Shown here: piece by piece, positions 19,023 to 27,722 of the stretch
Layout of the letters: every line of letters begins with the position of its first letter
Position numbering within the stretch: the stretch's first letter is position 1
DNA from: Paenibacillus amylolyticus
Lineage (GTDB): Bacteria > Bacillota > Bacilli > Paenibacillales > Paenibacillaceae
Length of the DNA: 64,000 nucleotides
NCBI RefSeq assembly: GCF_003719335.1
Contig: NZ_RIAS01000011.1
Span: 62,001-126,000, forward strand
Direction of reading: 5' to 3'
Program-made: the position numbers and the translations under genes
Notes under the pieces: generated by a model
Seen by the model: the letters and a program-made list of their open reading frames with translations, nothing else
Databases searched by the model: none
What the model was told of the DNA's origin: nothing

Positions 19023-19140
19023 CACCTAAACTACTGTCCTATCAGCCTTTTTGCTTATGTATCCAATTTCTAGGGTGTTACAAACCTGTTATACTCGCTC
19101 TAGCAACTTAACGAAAACGAATTTTGGAGGTACTAACTAC

Positions 19141-19641
19141 ATGAAAACAAACTTCTTCATCCAAAAGGCCGTAACCGTCGGGTTGTGCGCTACACTAGGT
19201 TTTGGAGCTGTATTAATGACAAATGCACCTGTTGCACAAGCCGCAACGGCATCCGTATCAACAGGACAGCAAATTGTAAACTATGGTAAAAAATTTACTG
19301 GAACTCCATATAAATTTGGTGCTTCAACAACAACAACCAGATACTTTGACTGCTCTTCTTTCATGAAGTACATTTTCAAAAAGTATGGTGTAGATCTTCC
19401 GCGCACTTCCGTACAACAATCTAAAGAAGGTAAATTCGTCTCTAAAGCCAATCTTCGTGTTGGTGATATGGTGTTCTTCTCGAGCGGTAGCCGCTCTACG
19501 GGCTCTAACATTACTCACGTTGGCGTGTATGCTGGAAACGGCAAAATTCTGCATACGTACGGCTCTCCAGGTGTAACCATATCTGATCTGAACTCCGGTA
19601 CGTGGAAAAGAACGTACATTACAGCTCGCCGCGTCCTGTAG
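19141..19641 (+). CDS. Secreted NlpC/P60 cell-wall peptidase
   Basis: A 166-residue exported protein: signal peptide with a positively charged start and hydrophobic core, cleavage predicted after Ala34 (VAQA-AT). The rest is a single NlpC/P60 domain with catalytic Cys71 (FDCSSF), His126 (THVGVYAG) and a third polar residue His138. Such enzymes cut the D-glutamyl-diaminopimelate bond of peptidoglycan stem peptides. There is no SH3 or LysM wall-binding domain, so it is a minimal form. GGAGG precedes the ATG by ten bases; a 30-codon longer frame would bury the signal peptide and is rejected. Confidence 0.92.
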   Translation: MKTNFFIQKAVTVGLCATLGFGAVLMTNAPVAQAATASVSTGQQIVNYGKKFTGTPYKFGASTTTTRYFDCSSFMKYIFKKYGVDLPRTSVQQSKEGKFVSKANLRVGDMVFFSSGSRSTGSNITHVGVYAGNGKILHTYGSPGVTISDLNSGTWKRTYITARRVL

Positions 19642-19671
19642 TCCATCTGTTTCTATATAATCTAACTGACG

Positions 19672-19696
19672 ACCGGATCAATTGATCCGGTTTTTT
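19672..19696 (+). terminator. Terminator of the NlpC/P60 gene
   Basis: A 20-base palindrome at 19672-19691 followed by Ts on the plus strand. Confidence 0.85.
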
Positions 19697-19767
19697 CATA
19701 TCATCCTATCTTTTCTTACCCGGATTAACCCTTGTTCCAAACTGGAGAATGGTGGAATATTTAATAA

Positions 19768-20472
19768 TCAGCTATCGACTAGCATATAACCTATCCCTCG
19801 AACCGTCTGGATCAACTTCACCTCTCTGCCTTTATCCACTTTCACCCGCAGATGTTTAATGTAGACATCAACTACGTTCGTATCCATGGCGAACTCATAC
19901 CCCCACACCTCGCGTAAAATATCTCCCCGTGTGCAGGCCTCATTCAGATGTGAGGCTAAAAACTCCAATAATTCATATTCTTTCGGAGTCAGGTTCAAAT
20001 ATTGCCCTCCACGGCTAACTCTTCGCGAACGCAGATTAAGTCTGAGGTCTTGAACCATAATTATTTCCTCCCCTTCATGGGAAGAACTTGCGAATAACCG
20101 AAGCAGGCTGCGAATTCTCGCAAGCATAACCTTCCAATGAACAGGTTCCTCCATTACATCATTCGCTCCAAAATCAAGCCAATCAATCACCCGTTGCGGC
20201 GAAGCTTCAGGAATAATAACCATTAAAGGTGTAGATGAAATTGAATTCATCCATTTCTTCAATGCTATTCTATCCTGTTCACTCTGATTCACATCCTCAA
20301 ACTCTCGCTCCACCAAAATAATGAGATGCGGACGAGCAGTCTTAACGTCCACCATGTCGTTCAATTCAAACCATTCTATATGCTTCACCTCATAGCCTGC
20401 GTCTTGCATGATACGCTCTATACGGCGCACTAAATCCCCAGTACCCACTAATATGATCGCTGTTTTCATCAT
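19768..20472 (-). CDS. OmpR-type winged-helix regulator with a degenerate receiver domain
   Basis: A 234-residue protein with a receiver-like N-terminal domain (1-120) and an OmpR/PhoB winged helix (about 138-232: LTPKEYELLEFLASH...VDVYIKHLRVKVD...IQTVRGIGYML). The receiver has lost its chemistry: the position of the phosphoacceptor Asp is Val in HLIILVER, the N-terminal acidic pair is missing (ILVGTGD), and the conserved Lys before Pro is Glu (MEEPVHW). It therefore probably works without phosphorylation. No histidine kinase gene is adjacent. Two ATG codons in tandem at the start are equally possible. Confidence 0.88.
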   Translation of the reverse strand: MMKTAIILVGTGDLVRRIERIMQDAGYEVKHIEWFELNDMVDVKTARPHLIILVEREFEDVNQSEQDRIALKKWMNSISSTPLMVIIPEASPQRVIDWLDFGANDVMEEPVHWKVMLARIRSLLRLFASSSHEGEEIIMVQDLRLNLRSRRVSRGGQYLNLTPKEYELLEFLASHLNEACTRGDILREVWGYEFAMDTNVVDVYIKHLRVKVDKGREVKLIQTVRGIGYMLVDS

Positions 20473-20541
20473 TTCTCACCCGGCCCGTCTGGTTTCCGTT
20501 GCTACTTGGCATGCATTGTACCGTTAGGATGCCTTAAAATG

Positions 20542-20574
20542 AAAAAGTCCATCCCCGCGGAGAACAGACTTTGT
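20542..20574 (-). terminator. Terminator of the thiamine operon
   Basis: Outer arms 20544-20549 and 20567-20572 enclose a second GC-rich stem; on the minus strand a T-rich tract follows. It lies 34 bases after the thiF stop. Confidence 0.75.
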
Positions 20575-20607
20575 CAATGAATGAGTTTTGATATTTTTAA
20601 TGAGGGC

Positions 20608-21657
20608 TTAGCCGAAATACCGATGAACCAGCGTACGTGCTTCCGACGTATCTTTTGTACCATGAACAAGAACACGACCATCTTGAAAAATGACCAACCG
20701 ATGTTGACCTGTTGTGAATGACACCAGAAAAGGATTCATTTCCACCTTTCCTTCACCAAGCCGTTCCAATCGATCTGCTGTCTGCGGAAGGTCCAGTTGC
20801 ATGCGGCGCGCAGGACGAATCTGAACGGTATCCCTGCCACATAACACATCGGTTTTCTCAAGATTGGATGCAGAAAGAAACGGGTACGTAGCTGCCGGGC
20901 TGCATGATGCACATTCTTGCTTTTTTGCCCCGTCTACATTAATGGATATGTACTCATTCCTCCACACATCAAATGACAACAATTTACGGCGCAGAGCAGC
21001 TGTGTTACCGCTTAGCAGCTTCATCGCTTCCGCTGTCTGATTGGCCGTCACCATCTGCACCGCTTGAGGAATGATGCCAGACGTATCACAAGTATCCCCA
21101 CCAAGCGGCACTTCTCCCAAGAGGCAGTTTAAACAAGGTGTGTCACCAGGAAGAAATGTAAACGTAATACCATAGCTGCCCACACATCCTCCGTAGATCC
21201 AGGGAATGTTGTGCTTCTGTGCCATATCATTAATTAGTAATCTTGTATCAAAATTATCCGTTGCATCCATGATTAAATCGGTATGCCCAACTAGTTCTTC
21301 GAGTTCATCCACTCGCACATCCATCACTTTGGCCTCGATGCGAACGGTTGAATTAATTGCTGTTAAACGTTTGACAGCCGCCATCGCTTTTGGCATGCGT
21401 TCAATCGCATCCTGTTCAACATAAAGTTGTTGCCGCTGGAGGTTACTCCATTCCACATAGTCCCGGTCTACAATGGTAATTTGCCCAACACCGGAACGCA
21501 CTAACGTTTCTGCAATACCTGTTCCAAGTGCCCCAGCTCCAATAATTAAAACTTTGCTGTCTTTTAGCCTCGCTTGACCTTCTTTGCCGAGCGGAGCATA
21601 TCGTTCCTGTCTGGAGTAACGACTACTCTGCTCCGCATGATGTAACTGATCTGTCAT
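20608..21657 (-). CDS. thiF: Sulfur-carrier protein adenylyltransferase ThiF (ThiF/MoeB family)
   Basis: A 349-residue E1-like enzyme that adenylates the C-terminal glycine of ThiS for thiazole synthesis. The nucleotide-binding loop GAGALGTGIAETLVRSG is near residue 41, the catalytic region DRDYVEWSNLQRQ follows, and the two structural zinc Cys pairs are CLNC and CASC. A C-terminal extension of about 75 residues follows the second Cys pair. The ATG overlaps the thiG stop by four bases, so translation is coupled. A MoeB role is possible, but the operon supports ThiF. Confidence 0.93.
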   Translation of the reverse strand: MTDQLHHAEQSSRYSRQERYAPLGKEGQARLKDSKVLIIGAGALGTGIAETLVRSGVGQITIVDRDYVEWSNLQRQQLYVEQDAIERMPKAMAAVKRLTAINSTVRIEAKVMDVRVDELEELVGHTDLIMDATDNFDTRLLINDMAQKHNIPWIYGGCVGSYGITFTFLPGDTPCLNCLLGEVPLGGDTCDTSGIIPQAVQMVTANQTAEAMKLLSGNTAALRRKLLSFDVWRNEYISINVDGAKKQECASCSPAATYPFLSASNLEKTDVLCGRDTVQIRPARRMQLDLPQTADRLERLGEGKVEMNPFLVSFTTGQHRLVIFQDGRVLVHGTKDTSEARTLVHRYFG

Positions 21658-22421
21658 GTATGAACCATTCCTTCCACCGGACTGCTTGCTGCCGCATAAC
21701 GTTTCACTGGAATTAAGCCTGCCGTATACGCCAGCCTGCCTGCTTCAACCCCGAGGCGCATCGCTTTTGCCATGACAACCGGATCAGCTGATCCAGATAC
21801 AGCTGTGTTAAGCAATACACCGTCAGCCCCAAGTTCCATGGCATAAGCGGCATCTTTGGGGGAGCGTAAACCTGCATCTACAATAACAGGCACTGCCGCT
21901 TGCTCTATGATGATTTCAAGATTATAAGGGTTTATGATTCCTCTACCCGCTCCAATTGGCGAAGCTCCAGGCATGACTGCATGTACACCAAGCAATTGAA
22001 GCCGTTTAGCTAAAATAACGTCGTCCGAAATATAGGGCAACACGGTAAATCCTTTTTCGAGCAAAATGCTGCAAGCCTTGTACGTTTCAAGTGGGTCAGG
22101 CAGTAACGTTACTCCGTCTCCGATGACTTCGACTTTTATCATATCACAAAGCCCCGAAGCTCGCGCAAGCTCAGCGATTCTCACCGCTTCTTCCGCAGTC
22201 GAAGCTCCTGCCGTATTAGGCAGCAGCGTGTATTTGCTCAGATCCAGCGTATCCAGAAAGTGCTGCGCGCCTGTATCCTCCAGATTCAGACGGCGTACAG
22301 CAAAGGTAAGCACTTCCGTACCTGAAGCTTCCACGGCCTGACTCTGTACTTCCATATCGCTGAACTTTCCTGTTCCAAGCAACAACCTTGATTCAAAAGA
22401 GTATTTACCAATTGTCAACAT
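21654..22421 (-). CDS. thiG: Thiazole synthase
   Basis: A 255-residue TIM-barrel enzyme that joins deoxyxylulose phosphate, dehydroglycine and the sulfur of ThiS thiocarboxylate into the thiazole ring. Family segments: LLLGTGKFSD at the start, LPNTAGASTAEEAVRIAELAR, the Lys-bearing strand MIKVEVIGD, and VIVDAGLRSPKDAAYAMELGADGVLLNTA. AGGAGG precedes the ATG. Confidence 0.96.
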   Translation of the reverse strand: MLTIGKYSFESRLLLGTGKFSDMEVQSQAVEASGTEVLTFAVRRLNLEDTGAQHFLDTLDLSKYTLLPNTAGASTAEEAVRIAELARASGLCDMIKVEVIGDGVTLLPDPLETYKACSILLEKGFTVLPYISDDVILAKRLQLLGVHAVMPGASPIGAGRGIINPYNLEIIIEQAAVPVIVDAGLRSPKDAAYAMELGADGVLLNTAVSGSADPVVMAKAMRLGVEAGRLAYTAGLIPVKRYAAASSPVEGMVHT

Positions 22422-22504
22422 CTTCTAACCTCCTAGGTTTTAACAACTTCCCAATACCAACTACCAAATCAACAAGATTCAGCCACGTCTACGAATTACT
22501 TTGC

Positions 22505-22708
22505 TCAGCCCCCTCCGACAAAATGAACAATCTCTATCCGATCTCCTTCTCTTAGCGTTGTTGTTTCATGGTGATCTTTGGTCAAAATATTACGATTCAA
22601 CTCAACTACCACCGTTTTCACTTGCAAGTTGAATGAATGCAGTAATTTGTCAACACGATTTAACCCGTCGTCAACCTCCATCTTTTGGCCGTTCACGATA
22701 ATGTTCAC
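22505..22708 (-). CDS. thiS: Sulfur carrier protein ThiS
   Basis: A 67-residue ubiquitin-like protein ending in the required Gly-Gly (FVGGG). The C-terminal Gly is adenylated by ThiF and converted to a thiocarboxylate. The start is a GTG at 22708 with GGGAG seven bases upstream, overlapping the thiO stop by four bases. An 83-base gap to thiG contains no obvious structure. Confidence 0.94.
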   Translation of the reverse strand: MNIIVNGQKMEVDDGLNRVDKLLHSFNLQVKTVVVELNRNILTKDHHETTTLREGDRIEIVHFVGGG

Positions 22709-23949
22709 AACATCACTCCCTTTCTGTTCAATCGTTCGGGCGACAATGCTTCAATCCCGATCTCTTCCGCACGTTTCCCCTCTAATAGGTCTGCAATCCA
22801 GCGACCTGTGATTGCACTAAGCAATATTCCATTACGAAAATGACCATACGCTGTGTACAAGCCAGGTATTTGCTCGTATTTCCCTATATACGGTAGCCCA
22901 TCAGGGGTGGAAGGTCTTATACCTGCCCATGCCCGCACAAAGTCTGCTTCTTTGATTCCCGGAATCCAATAACTTGCCGCTCCAAGTAATCGTTGCACAC
23001 TATTAGCCGATACGCTGTGATCTTTTCTTCCTGGCAAACTGGTTGCGCCGATCCACACCTCTCCGTTGGCTTTCGGAACAATATAGACATCTTCTGCATA
23101 TACCGTGCGATCGGGTCTGCCTCCAGCCTGATCTATAGGAAACCGAACGGCCATAATTTCACCTTTCACCGGACTTGAAGGCAAAGCGACCCCCACTTGA
23201 TGCATGAGTTGCTCCCCTTGTAGGCCAGCAGCTATGATGATATGTTTGCAACACACCTCTCCCTTAGCAGTTTTAATCCCTCGAACACCATGGTTATCTA
23301 CGACCAGACGAACATTTTGAACGCCTTCCAAAATGCGGGCACCCATCATTTCAGCCGACCTCGCATAAGCTCTCGTCAATGACACGGGCAACACTTCGCT
23401 CTCGAGCGATCGGTAATAAGCGCCGTACGTATCCCGATTCAACCATAGCGCTTCTCGTTGCACCGTGCTTCGATCCCACCAAAGTTGTTGCACTCCCGAA
23501 GTAGTATTTCGTCTATCCTTGTACTTACTTAGATCACTGTATGATCGAAAGGGTGTGATAAATCCGCTACGCCTTAAGCCAATATCCATACCAGTTATAG
23601 CGGATATTTGCTCTTTGTGCTTATGCAACAATTCCCTGCTTTCATGCGCGGCTTTTGCCATGAATGGATGTGCAAAATCTTCGCTTTCTGCTGCCAGCAT
23701 GCCGGCAGCTGCACATGAAGCTCCGCTGGCAATCTCCGACTGCTCAACAAGAAGTACCTCCTGACCTCTGGATGCCAGTTCAAAAGCAATCGCACAGCCT
23801 ATGACTCCACCGCCCACAATGATGGTTTCTGCATGACAGATTTCTGGGGTCTTCGTTGAATTTTCAGATGGGGTCAGCAGCTTAAACTTAGCATGATTAT
23901 ATGATGAACCTATGACTTTCTCAGGTTGACTCAGTCCGCTCTGTACCAT
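22705..23949 (-). CDS. thiO: Glycine oxidase
   Basis: A 414-residue FAD-dependent oxidase of the DadA/GlyOx type, making the iminoacetate used by ThiG. The FAD loop TIIVGGGVIGCAIAFELASRG is near residue 43, the second FAD segment GASCAAAGMLAAESED follows, and the C-terminal GLYTAYGHFRNGILLSAITGR motif is typical of ThiO. The N-terminus is about 40 residues longer than in most relatives, before the FAD site. The ATG at 23949 is eight bases from AAGGAG; an eight-codon longer frame is rejected. Confidence 0.93.
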   Translation of the reverse strand: MVQSGLSQPEKVIGSSYNHAKFKLLTPSENSTKTPEICHAETIIVGGGVIGCAIAFELASRGQEVLLVEQSEIASGASCAAAGMLAAESEDFAHPFMAKAAHESRELLHKHKEQISAITGMDIGLRRSGFITPFRSYSDLSKYKDRRNTTSGVQQLWWDRSTVQREALWLNRDTYGAYYRSLESEVLPVSLTRAYARSAEMMGARILEGVQNVRLVVDNHGVRGIKTAKGEVCCKHIIIAAGLQGEQLMHQVGVALPSSPVKGEIMAVRFPIDQAGGRPDRTVYAEDVYIVPKANGEVWIGATSLPGRKDHSVSANSVQRLLGAASYWIPGIKEADFVRAWAGIRPSTPDGLPYIGKYEQIPGLYTAYGHFRNGILLSAITGRWIADLLEGKRAEEIGIEALSPERLNRKGVML

Positions 23950-24030
23950 TTTGTCATCTCCTTGTTTGAACAACGTTCACATCTTCTCGGCTTGGCATTA
24001 TTTCCAGCTCTTGATCGGAAAGAAATCACA

Positions 24031-24696
24031 TCACGCTTCCACAGCCTGTTTAAGGAGCGCAGCAGCATAACCAGGGTTTGCATGTTTCAACACACTTGAG
24101 ATCACAGCAGCACCCCCGGCTCCCGCAGACCTGACAGCCCGAATGTTACACGGCTGAATCCCGCCGATTGCAATAACAGGAACCTTTACACTGGAGCATA
24201 CTTCCGCCAATGCATCTAACCCTCTCGCTGCTACATCAGGTTTGCTTGCACTTGCATACACATGCCCAAAAAAAAGGTAATCTGCACCATACTCTTCGGC
24301 AATTTTCGCTTCGTGCAACGAATGCACCGATATCCCCAATCGAAGCCGCAGATCATGCTTGTTTTCCGGCTTTACTGTTAGTTTTGCTCTTTCCAGCATG
24401 TCTTGGCTCCAATGTATCCCTTGAAAAATATCACCAGGTGCAGCCCGTTTCGCGCCATTAATTACAATGCGGGAAGATGGAATACCAGACTCTGCCATCA
24501 ACTTTGCCCAGTTGTATCGTTCATACAGTGAAAGATGCTTTTCCCGGATATGAATGTAATGCACGTAAGGCCAGATTTGCTTGGCTGCCTTCAACATAAC
24601 TTCTTTTTCCCCTCTATTCGTGGATATTACATGTAGTTCAAATAAGGGGCAATCTTGTTCACGCTCTTGATCTTGCTCTGACATCCTGGCATTCAA
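24031..24696 (-). CDS. tenI: TenI-type thiazole tautomerase (thiamine phosphate synthase family)
   Basis: A 221-residue TIM-barrel protein of the ThiE/TenI family. The barrel segments HVISTN, YIHIREKH, IVINGA, LGISVHSLHEAKIAEEYGADYLFFGHVY and VPVIAIGG are recognisable; the Lys and His pattern of the REKH segment and position before thiO favour TenI, which aromatises the thiazole product, over ThiE. The charged N-terminal extension EQDQEREQD is unusual. The start is a TTG at 24696 with AAAGGAG 11 bases upstream; the ATG four codons later is an alternative. First gene of the tenI-thiO-thiS-thiG-thiF operon. Confidence 0.85.
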   Translation of the reverse strand: MNARMSEQDQEREQDCPLFELHVISTNRGEKEVMLKAAKQIWPYVHYIHIREKHLSLYERYNWAKLMAESGIPSSRIVINGAKRAAPGDIFQGIHWSQDMLERAKLTVKPENKHDLRLRLGISVHSLHEAKIAEEYGADYLFFGHVYASASKPDVAARGLDALAEVCSSVKVPVIAIGGIQPCNIRAVRSAGAGGAAVISSVLKHANPGYAAALLKQAVEA

Positions 24697-24757
24697 CCTT
24701 GTTCTCGCTCCTTTCAGCTACAAGCTTGGAGAAGTTGTAATGACAAATTTGTAATCA

Positions 24758-24786
24758 AAAAAGCCACTCCCGTAGGGGAGTGGCTG
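24758..24786 (-). terminator. Riboswitch-linked terminator before tenI
   Basis: On the minus strand a stem of about ten pairs is followed by six Ts (As at 24759-24764 on the plus strand). It lies between the TPP riboswitch and tenI, so it should act as the OFF-state terminator when thiamine diphosphate is bound. Confidence 0.82.
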
Positions 24787-24954
24787 CGTATAAAAAGGTT
24801 CAGTTCAATAACAAACGTGTGACAAACCTGGTAAACAGTTCAATTAGTCAAACCGATAACTGTTTATTCGATATTCAAACGCTTGTCATTACGATGTAAT
24901 AAGATCCCATTTTTACGTTAGGAATCAATTTACTACCGTTTTCGCTGAAACGCG

Positions 24955-25043
24955 CCACTTCCCTACGCTGGTATGATCCAGATCAGGTGCAAAGGGTCCA
25001 GAATCGCATTCTTCCATCTCAGCCGCATCGTGCGGCCCCCCTA
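24955..25043 (-). ncRNA. TPP riboswitch (THI element)
   Basis: Read on the minus strand, the canonical conserved blocks occur in order: a G-rich P1/P2 start, GGCTGAGA, then GACCCTTTG, ACCTGATCTGGATCATACC and GCGTAGGGAAG. These are the pyrimidine- and pyrophosphate-sensing helices of the thiamine diphosphate aptamer. It is positioned after a promoter and before the terminator and the tenI-thiOSGF genes, whose transcription it should switch off when thiamine diphosphate is plentiful. Confidence 0.97.
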
Positions 25044-25066
25044 GTGTTCATATGAAGTTGTAGCCT

Positions 25067-25095
25067 ATATTACCACAATCGGATTTTTTTGTCAT
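25067..25095 (-). promoter_or_regulatory. Promoter of the thiamine operon
   Basis: Minus-strand ATGACA (25090-25095) and TAATAT (25067-25072) are separated by exactly 17 bases. Transcription would begin about 15 bases before the riboswitch. The -35 element overlaps the stop codon of the ABC-F gene. Confidence 0.65.
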
Positions 25096-26645
25096 CGTGC
25101 TTTTTCGGACCACTCTTCTACATTCCATGTTTTGGTGACCCAGCCTTCATAAAAATCAGGTTCGTGCGATACAAGTAAAACGGTTCCCTTATATTCTTTC
25201 AACGCACGCTGCAGTTCAGCTTTTGCTGTGACATCCAGATGGTTCGTCGGCTCATCAAACAAAACCCAGTTGCTTTCACGCATCAACAGTTTGCACAATC
25301 GGACTTTGGCTTGCTCCCCACCGCTAAGCATGTTAAGTGGACGCGTAATATGCTCATTTTTGAGCCCACAACGCGCAAGATGTCCTCGCACCTCGTTCTG
25401 TGTCAAATGTGAAAACTCGTTCCACACATCATCGATCGGTGTAATATTTCCAGCTCGTACTTCCTGTTCAAAGTAAGCTGTCTCCAAATAATCTCCGAGA
25501 AACGTTTTTCCGCTTATTGGCGCTATTTTGCCCAGGATCGTTTTGAGCAGTGTAGATTTACCTACACCGTTGCATCCCACAATCGCGATCTTTTCGCCAC
25601 GTTCAATCGTCATGGTCATCTTGGGGAGTAATGGATACGTATAACCGATCTCAAAATCAATGCCTTCAAAAACGGTTTTGCTGCTTGCGCGGGCATCCTT
25701 GAACTTAAATGTTGGTTTTGCTGCTTCGTCTGGCCGATCAATTCGCTCGACCTTTCCAAGTTGTTTTTCCCGGCTTTTCGCTCGACCAGAGGTCGAAGCT
25801 CGAGCCTTGTTGCGTTGAATGAAATCTTCCTGCTTTTTGATGTATTCCTGCTGCTTCTCGTAGGCATCAATATGCTGTGCTTTCTGCATATCTGCCATTT
25901 CAAGAAATTTTTCATAGTTGGCCGCATAACGCGTCAGTTTTGCAAATTCCAAATGATAGATGACATTAACCACTTCATTCATGAACTCTGTATCATGGGA
26001 AATCAATAGAAAAGCATATGGGTAGTCTTTCAAATATCTTGTTAGCCACTCAATATGCTCTACATCCAGATAGTTTGTCGGCTCATCCAATAATAGGGCA
26101 GTGGGTTTCTCCAATAACAATTTCGCAAGCAGGACTTTCGTACGTTGTCCACCACTAAGAGCAGCAACATCCCGATCAAGGCCAATTGCATTTAATCCCA
26201 AACCGTTTGCCATTTCTTCTACTTTTACATCGATCAGATAAAAATCGCCCTGTTCGAGTTGCTCTTGAATATCGCCCATTTCTTCAAGTAACTGCTCAAG
26301 TTTGTCTGGATCAGCATCAGCCATCTGATCCGTAATTGCCATCATTTGCTTCTCCAGTTCCAGTAGCGGCAGAAAAGCATCTTTAAGCACATCACGAATG
26401 GTCTTGCCTGGTGTTAACTTGGTGTGTTGATCCAGATAGCCATATCGAACTTTAGGCGTCCATTCCACTTTACCGCTATCTTTAAGCAATTTTCCGGTGA
26501 GGATATTCATTAGAGTTGATTTTCCTGCACCATTAGCTCCAACTAGACCCACTCGTTCTCCAGCAAGCAGACGAAACGAAACATTTTTAAATAACGTACG
26601 GTCTCCGAAATTGTGACTGACGTTCTCTACTGACAATAAACTCAT
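25092..26645 (-). CDS. ABC-F family ATPase (YbiT/YkpA-like)
   Basis: A 517-residue cytoplasmic protein with two ABC domains and no membrane segments. First Walker A GANGAGKS near residue 36, signature LSGGQRTKV and Walker B LLLDEPTNYLD; second Walker A GCNGVGKS, signature LSGGEQAKV and Walker B LFDEPTNHLD. The domains are joined by a basic, Lys/Arg/Gln-rich linker of about 80 residues, the segment that reaches into the ribosome in this family. Likely a translation factor; antibiotic protection is possible but not shown by sequence. 54 bases downstream of the tad-like operon, without a clear terminator between. Confidence 0.92.
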   Translation of the reverse strand: MSLLSVENVSHNFGDRTLFKNVSFRLLAGERVGLVGANGAGKSTLMNILTGKLLKDSGKVEWTPKVRYGYLDQHTKLTPGKTIRDVLKDAFLPLLELEKQMMAITDQMADADPDKLEQLLEEMGDIQEQLEQGDFYLIDVKVEEMANGLGLNAIGLDRDVAALSGGQRTKVLLAKLLLEKPTALLLDEPTNYLDVEHIEWLTRYLKDYPYAFLLISHDTEFMNEVVNVIYHLEFAKLTRYAANYEKFLEMADMQKAQHIDAYEKQQEYIKKQEDFIQRNKARASTSGRAKSREKQLGKVERIDRPDEAAKPTFKFKDARASSKTVFEGIDFEIGYTYPLLPKMTMTIERGEKIAIVGCNGVGKSTLLKTILGKIAPISGKTFLGDYLETAYFEQEVRAGNITPIDDVWNEFSHLTQNEVRGHLARCGLKNEHITRPLNMLSGGEQAKVRLCKLLMRESNWVLFDEPTNHLDVTAKAELQRALKEYKGTVLLVSHEPDFYEGWVTKTWNVEEWSEKAR

Positions 26646-26699
26646 AAGATGAGACTGCTCCTATCTATTTACATTACTTTTAGTTCACGTTCCAAAACC

Positions 26700-27722
26700 C
26701 TATTCTAGCACAGGTTCAGTCTTTTCTGAAAGTAATGACACATGGGCGGAGCAATCATATTCGAAATAACCTCTAGCGGCTGCCTGCTTTGCAGTTGTAA
26801 ACACCTCTTCAGCACGAAAACCGGGGTTACAGGTGGCAGGATGATAATATTTAATTCCTGTTGAGGGGTCAATCCCGCCAACAACAGCCGTTTTTTTGAC
26901 CAAACGGCCTCCACCAATGGCATAATTGTTAATCTTCTGATCCCCTACAGCGATACCCTGTATAAAAGCCATAATGCCCGTATCATTGATCGAATTGTAC
27001 CAATCTTCCTGTGAGACCAAAGGCATCGTGAATACATAAGAGACACCATTTCTCCTAGCAAATTCATTATGTCGATTGATTACGTCCGCAAGCTCGTCCT
27101 GTATTCGGGTCACGATTCGGCTGCGCCGCACCTGTTCAAAAGTTGTAGAGTCCTGAAGCAGTGTAATCGTGGAATTCGAGGCCAGCTCCTCCTGAAATCC
27201 TTCGATCCATTTCCTTGCACCAGCATCATATGCATACACATAACCGTCAAGTGTAAAATTAATGCTATTTCCGTCTGAATCTGAATATGTATAAGGCTTT
27301 TTGGGACTCCACACATGCTTATGAGACTTTTCCATCTCCCCAGTCATCTCGGTTTCCTTGGCATAAATGTAATAACCATCGTAATCCATAACTACAATCG
27401 CTGGAATATAATCAAACATATGTTGAATCGCTGCCTTGTCATCCTGTATGCCCATGTTTAATGCCATCGTTTGGGTAAAGGTGGTCAGCGCCAGTTCCTT
27501 ATCCGCTTTAACAAACTTGGCAGAATCATAACCTGCTTCAGCATGTTGTTTTTCATTCTGGTGCATGACTGCGCCAGCATCCATCACTGCAGTTTGTAAC
27601 GCTGTTTTGTAGCGATAAGCCAGTTCATTGGCCTCTTGCGCATCATGCGTATGAAACGTGAGGATGTAAAAGAACGGGAAGAAAATGAGTACAAATACGA
27701 TAGAAAGCTCAGTAATCTTCAT
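26700..27722 (-). CDS. Membrane-anchored protein of the tad-like operon (340 aa)
   Basis: One N-terminal membrane helix (about residues 6-24, preceded by the short leader MKITELS) is followed by a large extracytoplasmic domain rich in aromatic residues (YDGYYIYAKE, YVYAYDAGARKWIEGF). Glu5 sits at the place where type IV pilins carry Glu, but no glycine cleavage site precedes it, so processing is doubtful. The function is unknown. GGAGG lies 11 bases from the ATG, and the gene overlaps the previous one by 14 bases. Last gene of the tad-like operon; a pilin-like or pilus-tip role is only an inference from context. Confidence 0.7.
   Translation of the reverse strand: MKITELSIVFVLIFFPFFYILTFHTHDAQEANELAYRYKTALQTAVMDAGAVMHQNEKQHAEAGYDSAKFVKADKELALTTFTQTMALNMGIQDDKAAIQHMFDYIPAIVVMDYDGYYIYAKETEMTGEMEKSHKHVWSPKKPYTYSDSDGNSINFTLDGYVYAYDAGARKWIEGFQEELASNSTITLLQDSTTFEQVRRSRIVTRIQDELADVINRHNEFARRNGVSYVFTMPLVSQEDWYNSINDTGIMAFIQGIAVGDQKINNYAIGGGRLVKKTAVVGGIDPSTGIKYYHPATCNPGFRAEEVFTTAKQAAARGYFEYDCSAHVSLLSEKTEPVLE

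Larger units (their letters stand above)
18802..19140. other. Intergenic region between thiN and the NlpC/P60 gene
   Basis: 339 bases containing the thiN terminator and a putative promoter for the downstream hydrolase. I looked for a cyclic-di-AMP (ydaO-type) riboswitch, which often precedes cell-wall hydrolases in this group, and saw no match. Confidence 0.5.

Noticed and set aside
18960..19140. Cyclic-di-AMP (ydaO) riboswitch before the NlpC/P60 gene
   Set aside because: The leader is short and shows none of the conserved aptamer blocks.
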